Positions 44,659 to 53,599 of a stretch of 64,000 bases of DNA are shown here, piece by piece. The DNA is from Modestobacter sp. VKM Ac-2977 (GTDB lineage: Bacteria; Actinomycetota; Actinomycetes; Mycobacteriales; Geodermatophilaceae), in contig NZ_JAPVBQ010000004.1 of assembly GCF_026968045.1 (NCBI RefSeq), positions 62,001-126,000 of the forward strand, written 5' to 3'. How positions within the stretch are numbered: position 1 is the first letter of the stretch; each line of letters begins with the position of its first letter. The position numbers and the translations under genes were made by a program. The notes under the pieces are model-generated. The model was given only the letters and a program-made list of their open reading frames with translations, had not been told where the DNA came from and searched no databases.

Positions 44659-46139
44659 CCGGTCGCGATCCCCCGGGCAGCGGCGAGCCGGCCCAGGGTG
44701 CGCTCGCGGCCCAGCAGCTCCATCGACTCGTACAGCGGTGGGGAGACCGTCCGGCCGCTGACCGCCACCCGGACCGGGCCGAAGGCCTGCCGTGGCTTGC
44801 GGCCCAGCCCCTCGACCAGGGCCTCCTTGAGCGCCGTCTCGATCGCCGGGGTCGTCCACTCCGGCAGCGCCTCCAGCGCCGCCGATGCGGCGTCCAGCAC
44901 CTCACCGGCACCGGCGCCCAGCTGCTTGTCCGCGGCCGCCGGGTCGATCTCGACGTCCTCGGCGAACAGGAAGCCGAGCAGCCCGACCGCGTCGGACAGC
45001 ACGATCATCCGCTCCTGGGCCAACGGTGCGATCGCCTCGAGCGTGGCGGCCTGCTCGGCGGTGGGCGGGTCGGCGACCAGCCCGGCGCCGGCCAGGTATG
45101 GGGCGACCCGGGAGATGAACTCGTCCACCGGCAGCGCCCGCAGGTGCGTGGCGTTGATCGCCTCGGCCTTCTTCAGGTCGAAGCGGGCCGCGTTGGCGTT
45201 GACGCTGTCGACGTCGAAGGCGGCAGCCATCTCCTCGGGCGAGAAGACGTCCCGGTCCTCGGCGATCGACCAACCCAGCAGCGCGAGGTAGTTGACCAGG
45301 CCCTCGGGCAGGAAGCCGCGATCGCGGTAGACGTCGAAGTTCGACTGCGGGTCCCGCTTGGACAGCTTCTTGTTGCCCTCGCCCATCACCAGGGGCAGGT
45401 GCCCGAAGCGGGGCGTGCCGGCCGCGACCCCGATGTCGGTCAGCGCGGCGTACAGGGCGAGCTGGCGCGGGGTGGAGGACAGCAGGTCCTCCCCGCGCAG
45501 CACGTCGGTGATGCCCATCAACGCGTCGTCGACCGGGTTCACCAGCGTGTACAGCGGGGTGCCGTTGCCCCGGACGAGCACGAAGTCGGGAACCGCACCG
45601 GCGGCGAACCGGACCTCGCCGCGCACGTGGTCGTGCCAGGTCAGGTCGGCGTCGGGCATCCGCAGCCGGACGACGGCCTCCCGGCCCTCCGCGAGGAAGG
45701 CGGCCCGCTGCGCATCCGTCGTCGTCCGGTCGGCGTTGTCGTACCCGAGCTTGGGGTCCTGGCCGGCCGCGGCCCGCCGGGCGTTGACCTCCTCCGGCGT
45801 GGAGAACGACTCGTAGGCGTGCCCGGACTCCAGCAGCCGGGCGACGACGTCGCGGTACACCTCGCTGCGCTCGGACTGCCGGTAGGGGCCGTGCGGACCG
45901 CCGATCTCGGGGCCCTCGTCCCAGTTCAGCCCGAGCCAGCGCAGGCAGTCCAGCAGGTGGCGCTCGGACTCCAGGGTGTTGCGAGCGGGGTCGGTGTCCT
46001 CGATCCGGACGACGAACGCGCCCCCCGTGTGCCGGGCGTAGGCCCAGTTGTAGAGCGCCGCCCGCATGACGCCGACGTGCACGGTGCCGGTCGGGGACGG
46101 GCAGAACCGGGTGCGCACCGGGCCGGTCGGGGCGGTCAT
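44655..46139 (-). CDS. gltX: Glutamyl-tRNA synthetase
   Basis: Class I synthetase of 494 residues. [20 protein letters not shown] holds the HIGH-type motif (HVGV), [10 protein letters not shown] follows, and [10 protein letters not shown] is the KMSKS-type loop. The C-terminal anticodon-binding domain is complete. In organisms without GlnRS the enzyme is non-discriminating and also glutamylates tRNA-Gln; both tRNAs lie just downstream. The gene overlaps its upstream and downstream neighbours by 4 bp. Confidence 0.97.
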   Translation of the reverse strand: MTAPTGPVRTRFCPSPTGTVHVGVMRAALYNWAYARHTGGAFVVRIEDTDPARNTLESERHLLDCLRWLGLNWDEGPEIGGPHGPYRQSERSEVYRDVVARLLESGHAYESFSTPEEVNARRAAAGQDPKLGYDNADRTTTDAQRAAFLAEGREAVVRLRMPDADLTWHDHVRGEVRFAAGAVPDFVLVRGNGTPLYTLVNPVDDALMGITDVLRGEDLLSSTPRQLALYAALTDIGVAAGTPRFGHLPLVMGEGNKKLSKRDPQSNFDVYRDRGFLPEGLVNYLALLGWSIAEDRDVFSPEEMAAAFDVDSVNANAARFDLKKAEAINATHLRALPVDEFISRVAPYLAGAGLVADPPTAEQAATLEAIAPLAQERMIVLSDAVGLLGFLFAEDVEIDPAAADKQLGAGAGEVLDAASAALEALPEWTTPAIETALKEALVEGLGRKPRQAFGPVRVAVSGRTVSPPLYESMELLGRERTLGRLAAARGIATG

Positions 46140-46945
46140 CGGACGCCTGACGTGGAGGTCGGGTCAGCGCCGGCGACGGTGCTGGTCAGCGTGCCCAGGC
46201 CCTCGATCGTGCACTCGACCCGCTGCCCCGGGGCGATCGGGCCGACGCCGGCCGGGGTGCCGGTCAGCACCACGTCACCGGGCAGCAGGGTCATCACCTG
46301 GGAGATGTGGGAGATCAGGGTCGGCACGCCGAACAGCAGCTGGCTGGTCCGGCCGGACTGGCGCAGCTCGCCGTCCACGCTGCAGGTGATCTCCAGGTCC
46401 GCCGGGTCCTTGCCGAGGCCGGCCAGGTCGGTCTCGATCCACGGGCCCAGCGGGCAGAAGGAGTCGAAGCCCTTGGCCCTGGTCCACTGCCCGTCGTTGC
46501 GCTGCATGTCCCGCTCGGTCACGTCGTTGCCGATCGTGTAGCCGAAGACGCTGGACAGCGCCTGCTCCGGGCTCACCTGACGGGCACCGCGCGCCCCGAT
46601 GACGACGGCGAGCTCGACCTCGTGGTGCACGTTCGTGCTGCCGGCCGGGACGCGGATCGCGTCGCCCGGGCCGATCACCGTGGTGGAGGGCTTGAGGAAG
46701 ACCAGCGGCTCCTTGGGAGCGTCCCCGGTCGCCATCTCCTGCACGTGGTCGGCGTAGTTCTTGCCGATGCCGACCACCTTGCTCGGGAGGATCGGTGAGA
46801 GCAGCCGGACGTCGGCCGCGGCGTACCGCTGACCGCTGAAGGAGATCTGACCGAACGGGTGGCCTTCGATCTGGGCGACCTGGCCGTCCCCGTCGAGGAC
46901 CCCGAAGGACATGCCGGCTGGGTGGGCGAAGCGGACGATGCGCAC
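46136..46945 (-). CDS. Fumarylacetoacetate hydrolase family protein
   Basis: A 269-residue protein of the FAH superfamily, which hydrolyses, decarboxylates or isomerises oxo-dicarboxylic acids. [40 protein letters not shown] (metal Glu residues) and [12 protein letters not shown] are the core motifs. The gene before gltX is a conserved actinobacterial position (Rv2993c-Rv2992c). It could be 2-hydroxyhepta-2,4-diene-1,7-dioate isomerase-like or an acylpyruvase. Confidence 0.9.
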   Translation of the reverse strand: MRIVRFAHPAGMSFGVLDGDGQVAQIEGHPFGQISFSGQRYAAADVRLLSPILPSKVVGIGKNYADHVQEMATGDAPKEPLVFLKPSTTVIGPGDAIRVPAGSTNVHHEVELAVVIGARGARQVSPEQALSSVFGYTIGNDVTERDMQRNDGQWTRAKGFDSFCPLGPWIETDLAGLGKDPADLEITCSVDGELRQSGRTSQLLFGVPTLISHISQVMTLLPGDVVLTGTPAGVGPIAPGQRVECTIEGLGTLTSTVAGADPTSTSGVR

Positions 46946-46975
46946 GTCCTCAGGCTAGTCGGGGCTCTCGATCCG

Positions 46976-47014
46976 GCTACCGTGCGGCATCCCCCGGTCG
47001 CTACCGTGCGTCAT
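46976..47014. repeat. 15-bp direct repeat at the VOC gene promoter
   Basis: GCTACCGTGCGGCAT (46976-46990) and GCTACCGTGCGTCAT (47000-47014) differ at one base and are 24 bp apart. Each contains TACCGT, a possible -10 box; the second ends 5 nt before the ATG at 47013, which would make the mRNA leaderless. Confidence 0.8.
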
Positions 47015-47411
47015 GGCCGCCCGGATCACCGCCGTCACCGTCGACAGTCGCGACCCCGTCGCCCTCGCCGCCTGGTGGGCGGGTGTGCTGGGCTACGAGG
47101 TCCTCGACCGGGCGGACGACGGGTACACCGAGATCGGCCCGCCGGGCGCACCCGAGAAGGGGCCGGTGCCGACGCGGGCCTTCGTGCCCGTCGCCGACCG
47201 CACCCCCGGCAAGGTGCGGCTGCACCTGGACCTCAACGCCACCGACCGGTCGCAGGCCGAGGAGCTGGACCGGCTGCTCGCCCTCGGCGCCACCCCGGTG
47301 GACGTGGGCCAGGGCCCGCTCACCGAGGAGATGACCTGGCACGTGCTGGCCGACCCGGAGGGCAACGAGTTCTGCCTGCTGGCCAGCACGGTGGCGCCGA
47401 TCAGGGGTTGA
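47013..47411 (+). CDS. VOC/glyoxalase-superfamily protein
   Basis: A 132-residue single-fold protein. ITAVTVDSRDPVALAAWWAG at the N-terminus and HLDLNATDRSQAEELDRLLA and HVLADPEGNEFCLL at the end are typical of the glyoxalase-like domain. The DPEGNEFCLL motif is shared by dioxygenase and bleomycin-resistance relatives. Its reaction is unknown. The stop is 4 bp from that of the convergent decarboxylase gene. Confidence 0.88.
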   Translation: MAARITAVTVDSRDPVALAAWWAGVLGYEVLDRADDGYTEIGPPGAPEKGPVPTRAFVPVADRTPGKVRLHLDLNATDRSQAEELDRLLALGATPVDVGQGPLTEEMTWHVLADPEGNEFCLLASTVAPIRG

Positions 47412-47415
47412 CCGC

Positions 47416-49047
47416 TCAGGGGTTGAAGTCGGCCTCCGGCGCCACCTCGACGTCCAGCAGCAGCGGGGCATCGAGGTCCCGGAGTCGGGGCAGCACGTCG
47501 TCCAGCACCTCCAGCAGCTCCTCGTGGGTGCTGATCCGCCGGGCCGGGCAGCCCAGCGCTGTGGCCAGGCTGGAGAGCCGGACCTCCGGGAAGCTCGGCC
47601 ACGGCGCCTTGCCCGCCCCCTGCCGCTCGACCAGCTTGTCCATGATCGCGTAGCCGCCGTTGGCGAAGACGACGAACAGGACGCCGACGCCGTAGCGGGC
47701 CGCCGTCCACAGCGACTGGACGGCGTACATCGACGAGCCGTCGCCGAGCACCGCCACCACCGGCCGGTCCGGGCGGGCCATCCGGACGCCGATGGCGGCC
47801 GGCATCCCGAAGCCGAGGCCGCCCATGGCCACGCCCAGGTACCCCAGTGGCTGCCGCGAGGGGACCATCTCCTCCAGCACCTGGCGGGTGGACGGCGACT
47901 CCTCCACCACCACCGTGTCCGGGTCCAGGCGCCGGGCGAGCTGGGCGTAGACGTGCGGCGCCCGCAGCGGCTCCCCCGGTGCCGGCGGCGGCACGGTGAC
48001 CGGCTCCCGCGGTGGACCGGCGGGCAGGCCTCGGTCGGTCACCCGCTCGGCGAGTGCGGTGCAGAAGACGCCCGGGTCGGTGAGCACGGCCAGGTCGGCG
48101 GGGCTCCGGTGCACCTCGGCCGGGTCCTGGCTGACCTGCACGATCCGGGCGCCGGGGTCGACGAAGGGCCCGGGCTGGTAGGGGTACTGCCGGAAGGCCG
48201 GGCCGCCCACCACCAGCACGAGGTCGTGGCCGGCCAGCACCCCGCGCAGCCGCTCCCGCCCGGCGGGCAGGAGCCCCTGGTACTGCGGGTGGTCCTGGGG
48301 GAAGCCGGCCCGGGCGCCGAAGGCCTCCTGCCGCACGGGCGCGGCCAGCCGTTCGGCCAGCTGCACCAGTGCGGCCCGGGTGACGGCGGTGTCCGCGCCG
48401 GCGCCGACCACCAGCACCGGCGACGTCGCGCCGTCGAGCAGTTCGGCGACCTCGGCGACCGTCGCCTCGTCGACCCCGACCGGCCGTCGCACCACGGTCG
48501 CAGCGGCCAGCGGTCCGGCGTCGGACATCGGCTGCGCCCAGTCGTCCATCGGGACGACCACGATCGCCGGGCCGCGTCCGGTGACCGCCTCGTGGTGGGC
48601 CCGGGCGATCGACCCCGGGACGTCCTGGGCCCGGACGGGCTGGTCGACCCAGACCGGGTAGTCGCCGGCCAGGCCGGCGAGCCGGCCGGCCAGGAAGGGC
48701 TCCAGGGCGAGGTGCCGCCGGTCCTGCTGGCCGACCACGACCACCAGCGGCGCGCGGTTCACCCGGGCGGTGGCCAGCGCGCCGACTGCGTTGCCCAGGC
48801 CCGCGGTGGTGTGCAGGTTGACCAGGGCGGGCCGGTCGTGGGCGATGGCCCAGCCGGTGGCGATGCCCACCACCGACCCCTCGTGCAGCGCCAGCACGAA
48901 CTCGATGTCGTCAGGGAGCCCGGCGAGGAAGGGCACCTCGGTCGAGCCCGGGTTGGCGAACATCGTGGTCAGGCCCAGCCGGCGCAGCACGTCGAACGTG
49001 ACGTCCCGGACCGTCGGCGTCACCGGAGGGGTGGTGGGGTCGGGCAC
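47416..49047 (-). CDS. mdlC: Thiamine-diphosphate enzyme, benzoylformate decarboxylase-like
   Basis: A 543-residue ThDP enzyme, probably converting an aryl 2-oxo acid to the aldehyde. Residues important in Pseudomonas benzoylformate decarboxylase are present at equivalent places: Ser in FANPGSTEVPFL, the ThDP Glu in ALHEGSVVG, His in NLHTTAGLGN, and His in FPQDHPQYQGLLP. The C-terminal ThDP motif is LGDGSSMYAVQSLW to NGG. It starts 2 bp after the ABC solute-binding gene, as last gene of that operon. The exact substrate is open; no aldehyde dehydrogenase is nearby. Confidence 0.8.
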   Translation of the reverse strand: MPDPTTPPVTPTVRDVTFDVLRRLGLTTMFANPGSTEVPFLAGLPDDIEFVLALHEGSVVGIATGWAIAHDRPALVNLHTTAGLGNAVGALATARVNRAPLVVVVGQQDRRHLALEPFLAGRLAGLAGDYPVWVDQPVRAQDVPGSIARAHHEAVTGRGPAIVVVPMDDWAQPMSDAGPLAAATVVRRPVGVDEATVAEVAELLDGATSPVLVVGAGADTAVTRAALVQLAERLAAPVRQEAFGARAGFPQDHPQYQGLLPAGRERLRGVLAGHDLVLVVGGPAFRQYPYQPGPFVDPGARIVQVSQDPAEVHRSPADLAVLTDPGVFCTALAERVTDRGLPAGPPREPVTVPPPAPGEPLRAPHVYAQLARRLDPDTVVVEESPSTRQVLEEMVPSRQPLGYLGVAMGGLGFGMPAAIGVRMARPDRPVVAVLGDGSSMYAVQSLWTAARYGVGVLFVVFANGGYAIMDKLVERQGAGKAPWPSFPEVRLSSLATALGCPARRISTHEELLEVLDDVLPRLRDLDAPLLLDVEVAPEADFNP

Positions 49048-49049
49048 GG

Positions 49050-50018
49050 TCAGTCGGTCGCGAGCAGCGCGTCGACGTCGGCGGTCTCCTCGGTGATCCC
49101 GTACTCCGCCATCAGCTCGGCGACCGTCTCCATCGACTCCACGTTGATCTCCTCGGGGAAGGCCGGGAGGGCGATCTGCTCGGCGGTCTCCGGTGTGATG
49201 CTGGTGTAGGTGGTGATGATCCGGCGCAGCTCGTCCGGGTTGTCCTGGGCGTACTGCAGCGACTCGGCCATGGCGGCCTGGAAGTCGTCGACCAGCTCGG
49301 GGTTCTCGGCGAGCATCTGCTCGGTGGTGAAGTAGGTCGCCACGGTGAGGTCCTCCACCGGCTCGGCGAAGTTGCGCACCACGGCGCGGGCGCCCTGGCC
49401 GGTGGCGACGGTGACGAACGGCTCGACCACCCAGGCGGCGTCCACGTTGCCGTTGGCCACCGCGGCCGGCATGTCGGGGAAGGCCAGCTCGACGAAGTCG
49501 ATGGTCGAGGAGTCACCGCCGGCGTCCTCGACCGCCTTGCGGATCGTGACCTCGCCGATGTTCTTGAGGTTGTTCACCGCCACGGTCTTGCCGGCCAGGT
49601 CGGCCGCGGTCTGCACCGGGCTGTCCGCGGGCACCACGACGGCGGAGAAGTCGGTCTCGGGGTCACCGGTGGAGGCGGTCCCGTTGGAGACGACCTGCAG
49701 CGGCAGGCCCTGCGTCTGGGCCAGCAGCAGGGAGGTCACGTTGCCGAAGGCGAAGTCGAAGTCCCCGGCGACCACACCCGGCACGGCGGCGGCGCCGCCG
49801 GACCCGGGCACCAGTTCCAGCTCGATGCCGCGCTCCTCGAAGAAGCCCTGCTCCTGACCGAGGTAGATGGGGGCGACGTCGATGATCGGGATGATCCCGA
49901 CGGAGACCTGGGCCAGACCGCCCTCGGTCTCGGTGGCCGGCTCGTCGGACGAGCCGCCGCAGGCGGCGGCGGTGGTGAGCAGCGTGAGAGCGGTGATCGG
50001 GGCGAGCAGGCGACGCAT
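49050..50018 (-). CDS. ABC transporter solute-binding lipoprotein (NitT/TauT, NMT1/SsuA-like)
   Basis: Extracytoplasmic binding protein of 322 residues. The signal peptide MRRLLAPITALTLLTTAAAC ends in a lipobox with Cys at residue 20. VSVGIIPIIDVAPIYLGQEQ and GFFEERGIELELVPGSGG are the family opening, followed by FAFGNVTSLLLAQ and AAVANGNVDAAWVVEPF. Family members bind sulfonates, taurine, nitrate, aromatic acids or pyrimidine precursors. It is 49 bp after the ATPase gene. Confidence 0.92.
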   Translation of the reverse strand: MRRLLAPITALTLLTTAAACGGSSDEPATETEGGLAQVSVGIIPIIDVAPIYLGQEQGFFEERGIELELVPGSGGAAAVPGVVAGDFDFAFGNVTSLLLAQTQGLPLQVVSNGTASTGDPETDFSAVVVPADSPVQTAADLAGKTVAVNNLKNIGEVTIRKAVEDAGGDSSTIDFVELAFPDMPAAVANGNVDAAWVVEPFVTVATGQGARAVVRNFAEPVEDLTVATYFTTEQMLAENPELVDDFQAAMAESLQYAQDNPDELRRIITTYTSITPETAEQIALPAFPEEINVESMETVAELMAEYGITEETADVDALLATD

Positions 50019-50067
50019 GGTGGCTCCTTTGCCGGACGTACGGGGTGGAGAGGGGGCGGAGCCTGGA

Positions 50068-50931
50068 CTAGTGACCGGGGTCCGCGGCCACGGTGGGCTG
50101 CCCGGCCCGGTGGCTGCCGGTGGTGAGCTCGTCGCGCTGGTGCTGGTCGCCCTTGCGGTGCTTGGCCAGCTGGATCTGCTCGTAGACGTGCCCGCGCAGC
50201 TCGGCGAACCGCGGGGAGGAACGGGTCTCCAGCTGGTTGCGCTCGTCGGGCAGGTCGATGGCGAGGTCCTCCATGATCACGGTGGGCGAGGAGGAGAGGA
50301 CCAGCACGCGCTGCCCCAGGTAGACCGACTCGTCGATGTCGTGGGTGACGAAGAGGATGGTCACCCCCAGCTTGTGCCACAGCGACCGGATCAGGTCCTC
50401 CAGGTCGGCGCGGGTCTGGGCGTCGACGGCGGCGAACGGCTCGTCCATCAGCAGCACCTTGGGCTCGTACGCCACCGCCCGGGCGATCGCCACCCGCTGC
50501 TGCATGCCGCCGGACAGCTGCCACGGGTAGGCGCTGTGCACGTCGGCCAGGCCCACGGCCTCCAGCGCGTCGCGCACCAGCTCCCGCCGGCGGGCCTTGT
50601 CCAGCTTCTTCTGCTTCAGCGGCAGCTCGACGTTGCCCTCCACCGTCAGCCACGGGTACAGGCTGCGGCCGTACTCCTGGAAGACCACCGCCATCGCCTC
50701 CGGCGGCCCGTCGACCCGCGAGCCGGCGAGGGTGACCGTGCCGGAGGTGGGCTCCAGCAGCCCGGCGATGCACTTGAGCAGCGTCGTCTTCCCCGCGCCC
50801 GAGGGGCCCACGATGCAGACCAGTTCGCCGTCCCCGACGGAGAAGGTCAGGTCACGGACGGCCTCGACGGTGCGGCCAGAACCGGTGTAGGTCTTCTGCA
50901 CCCCGGCGACGTCGAGCAGCGGCTGGGTCAT
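50068..50931 (-). CDS. ABC transporter ATP-binding protein (SsuB/TauB-like)
   Basis: A 287-residue ATPase. Walker A is GPSGAGKTTLLKCIAG (near 43), VFQEYGRSLYPWLTV holds the Q-loop, LSGGMQQRVAIARA is the signature, LLMDEPFAAVD Walker B and FVTHDIDESVYL the switch His. ATG at 50931 shares one base with the permease stop (TGATG). The 40-residue charged C-terminus is extra. Confidence 0.95.
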   Translation of the reverse strand: MTQPLLDVAGVQKTYTGSGRTVEAVRDLTFSVGDGELVCIVGPSGAGKTTLLKCIAGLLEPTSGTVTLAGSRVDGPPEAMAVVFQEYGRSLYPWLTVEGNVELPLKQKKLDKARRRELVRDALEAVGLADVHSAYPWQLSGGMQQRVAIARAVAYEPKVLLMDEPFAAVDAQTRADLEDLIRSLWHKLGVTILFVTHDIDESVYLGQRVLVLSSSPTVIMEDLAIDLPDERNQLETRSSPRFAELRGHVYEQIQLAKHRKGDQHQRDELTTGSHRAGQPTVAADPGH

Positions 50932-51719
50932 CAGTTCTCTCCTCGCTGAGATCGGCGCAGGCCGTGGTACCAGCGCAGGGTGCGCCGTTCGAAGAGCTGG
51001 AAGAGCAGGGACAGGACGAACCCGAGCAGGCCGAGCAGCAGGATGCCGCTCCACATCTCCGGGATGGCGAAGCTGCGCTGGAACTGGATCACGCTGAAGC
51101 CCAGCCCGTTGGTGGAGGCGAACATCTCGCTGATGACCATGAGGATGATCGAGATCGACAGCGCCTGGCGCATGCCGGCGACGATCTGCGGGCTGGCGGC
51201 CGGGAGCACCAGGTGGCGCAGCCGGGCCAGGCCGGTGACGCCGTAGGACCGGGAGGTGTCGGACAGGACGTCGTCGACCGCGCGCACCCCCTCGACGGTG
51301 TTCAGCAGCACCGGCCAGACCGCGCCGGAGATGATCACGATGACCTTCGCGGTGTCCCCGATGCCGGCGAACAGGAACAGGATCGGGATCAGCGCCGGTG
51401 GCGGGATGGCTCGGAAGAACTCCAGCACCGGCTCGGTCACCCGGCGCAGGGTGCGGTTGGCGCCCAGCAGCACGCCCAGCCCGACCCCGACGACGACCGC
51501 ACCGGTGTAGCCGATCAGCAGCCGGGTGACGCTGGGCAGGACGTCGGCGCGCAGCCGCTCGGAGAACCAGACGTCACCGAAGGTCGTCAGGATCGTCTGC
51601 AGCGGTGGTGCGTAGTAGCTCGTGCTGTCCGCCGACCACACCCACCACAGCGTGACCAGGACGACGGGCAGGGTGAGCGCGTAGCCCAGCGTCCTGCCCC
51701 AGCGCAGCACCGGGTTCAT
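50931..51719 (-). CDS. ABC transporter permease (SsuC-like), first copy
   Basis: A 262-residue permease with about six helices and the binding-protein-dependent EAA-type loop SRSYGVTGLARLRHLVLPAASP. ATG at 51719 is one base after the second permease gene; the longer frame upstream is rejected because it overlaps that gene. The two permeases are different, so the importer is probably a heterodimer. Confidence 0.92.
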   Translation of the reverse strand: MNPVLRWGRTLGYALTLPVVLVTLWWVWSADSTSYYAPPLQTILTTFGDVWFSERLRADVLPSVTRLLIGYTGAVVVGVGLGVLLGANRTLRRVTEPVLEFFRAIPPPALIPILFLFAGIGDTAKVIVIISGAVWPVLLNTVEGVRAVDDVLSDTSRSYGVTGLARLRHLVLPAASPQIVAGMRQALSISIILMVISEMFASTNGLGFSVIQFQRSFAIPEMWSGILLLGLLGFVLSLLFQLFERRTLRWYHGLRRSQRGEN

Positions 51720-51720
51720 G

Positions 51721-52554
51721 TCAGCCCCCCACGTCCGCGCGCACCGACGAGTGCCATGCCAGCGTCCGGCGCTCCAGCACCCGTGCCGCCAGGTTGACCA
51801 CCACACCGAGCAACCCGGTGAAGATCACCAGGCCGTAGACCAGCGGGACGGCGTTCGACGACTGGGCCAGCGCGATCTCCGCGCCCAGCCCGGTGCCGAT
51901 GCCGACCAGGCCGGCGGTCACGGCCAGGATCAGGGCGACCGCCGCACCCAGCCGCACGCCGGTCATCACGTAGGGCAGCGCCGTCGGCCAGATCAGGTAC
52001 CGGACCCGGGCCCAGCGGCCCAGGTGGTAGGAGCGCGCCGTCTCCCGGGCCACCGGGTCGACGTCCTGCACCCCGTAGATCACCTGGATCAGGATCTGCC
52101 AGAACGAGGCGTAGACCACCAGCAGCAGCGTCGACTGCAACCCCAGGCCGAGCAGCAGCACCGCCAGCGGGATCAGCGCCACCGACGGCACCGGCCGCAG
52201 GAACTCGATCGTCGAGGCGGTGAACCGGCGCAGGACCTCGACGCTGCCGATCAGCAGGCCGAGACCGATGCCGGCGAGCAACGCGATCCCCAGCCCGATG
52301 CCCCACGCCTGGACCGTCTCCGCGGTCGCGGCCCAGAAGCGGTCGGTGCCGGCCGCCTCCACCAGCGCCCGGACCATCTCGCTGAACGGCGGGAAGTAGT
52401 CGGCCGACACGATGCCGGTGCGGGGCAGCAGCTCGAGCAGCGCGGCGAAGGCGATGAGGCCGACCAGGCCGAGGACCGACGACGGGAGCTCGGGACGGCG
52501 CCGTCGAGCGGGCTCGGCGCCCGCGCGGGCGGGGCGCACCTCCGTCGCGCTCAT
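51721..52554 (-). CDS. ABC transporter permease (SsuC-like), second copy
   Basis: A 277-residue permease. A charged N-terminus (about 1-25) precedes six helices; the EAA-type loop reads ARSYHLGRWARVRYLIWPTALP. It is the first gene of the permease-permease-ATPase-binding protein-decarboxylase operon and is divergent from the IclR regulator. Confidence 0.92.
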   Translation of the reverse strand: MSATEVRPARAGAEPARRRRPELPSSVLGLVGLIAFAALLELLPRTGIVSADYFPPFSEMVRALVEAAGTDRFWAATAETVQAWGIGLGIALLAGIGLGLLIGSVEVLRRFTASTIEFLRPVPSVALIPLAVLLLGLGLQSTLLLVVYASFWQILIQVIYGVQDVDPVARETARSYHLGRWARVRYLIWPTALPYVMTGVRLGAAVALILAVTAGLVGIGTGLGAEIALAQSSNAVPLVYGLVIFTGLLGVVVNLAARVLERRTLAWHSSVRADVGG

Positions 52555-52674
52555 GGCGCCGCCCGGGTGAGCAGGTGCATCAGGTGCCTGTCCTCCACGG
52601 TGAGGGCGGGTGGCCGAACCTGTCAGCCGATGGGGTGGACGACCACGTCGGTTCCACTACGGTGTGCGCCATAC

Positions 52675-52686
52675 GAACATGCGTTC
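52675..52686. promoter_or_regulatory. GAAC-ATGC-GTTC palindrome between IclR and the ABC operon
   Basis: A 4-4-4 inverted repeat in the 223-bp divergent region. The sequence GAAC/GTTC resembles half-sites bound by PcaR-type IclR regulators. A further GAAC follows at 52694. The IclR start is 92 bp away and the permease start 121 bp away. Confidence 0.4.
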
Positions 52687-52777
52687 AGCTAGAGAACGTA
52701 GGTCGTGAGGCCAGTCACGTCAACGCTCGTGATGGAGCCGTGATCGGGCGCCGAGGCAGCCGCCCGGGAGGAGTTCG

Positions 52778-53584
52778 ATGGACGCGACGGCACCCCCCGT
52801 CGACGAGGGCGGCAGCGAGCGACCGGCCGCCTTCGTCCAGTCACTGGAGCGCGGTCTCGCCGTCATCCGTGCCTTCGACGCCGAGCACACCCAGCTGACT
52901 CTCAGCGAGGTCGCCCGGCAGACCGGCCTCACCCGGGCAGCTGCCCGCCGGTTCCTGCTCACCCTGGTCGAGCTGGGGTACGTCCGCTTCGACGGCCGGC
53001 TGTTCGCGCTGCGACCGCGGGTGCTGGAACTGGGCTACGCCTACCTCTCCGGGCTGTCCCTGCCCGAGGTCGCCCGCCCGCACATGGAGCAGCTGGCCGC
53101 CGACGTGCACGAGTCGTGCTCGCTGTCGGTGCTGGACGGCGAGGACATCGTCTACGTCGCCCGGGTGCCCACCAAGCGGATCATGACCGTCGCCATCAAC
53201 GTGGGCACCCGGTTCCCGGCGTACGCGACCTCCATGGGCCGCGTGCTGCTGGCGTCCCGGCCGGAGACCGAGCGCGAGCGCTACCTGCAGACCGCACGAC
53301 TGGCGGCGCTGACCCCGTTCACCGTCACCGACCCCGACCGGCTCCGCCGGGCCCTCGAGGAGACCCACGCCCAGGGCTGGGCACTGGTCGACCAGGAGCT
53401 CGAGGAGGGGCTGCGGTCGATCGCCGTGCCCGTGCGGGACGGCGACGGCGCGGTGCTCGCCGCCATGAACATCTCCGCCTCCGCCCGGCACAGCACCCCC
53501 GAGGCGGTCCGGGACGAGCTGCTCCCCCCGCTCCGGGCGGCGGCCCGGGAGATCGAGCTGGACCTGCGCCGCAGCCCGGGCTGA
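52778..53584 (+). CDS. IclR-family regulator, PcaR/PcaU/PobR subgroup
   Basis: A 268-residue regulator. VQSLERGLAVIRAFDAEHTQ and QTGLTRAAARRFLLTLVELG form the winged helix in the style of the protocatechuate-pathway regulators. The effector domain contains ATSMGRVLLAS and ELEEGLRSIAVPVRDGDG. It diverges from the ABC/decarboxylase operon and probably controls it in response to an aromatic acid or the transported compound. GGGAGGAG upstream sets the ATG at 52778. Confidence 0.88.
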   Translation: MDATAPPVDEGGSERPAAFVQSLERGLAVIRAFDAEHTQLTLSEVARQTGLTRAAARRFLLTLVELGYVRFDGRLFALRPRVLELGYAYLSGLSLPEVARPHMEQLAADVHESCSLSVLDGEDIVYVARVPTKRIMTVAINVGTRFPAYATSMGRVLLASRPETERERYLQTARLAALTPFTVTDPDRLRRALEETHAQGWALVDQELEEGLRSIAVPVRDGDGAVLAAMNISASARHSTPEAVRDELLPPLRAAAREIELDLRRSPG

Positions 53585-53599
53585 CCGGGTCGGGTCAGC
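53580..53599. terminator. Hairpin holding both stop codons of IclR and cimA
   Basis: GCTGACC-GGGTCG-GGTCAGC: a 7-bp stem in which the plus-strand TGA (53582-53584) and the minus-strand TGA (53597-53595) sit in opposite arms. It is the only space between these convergent genes. Confidence 0.6.
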
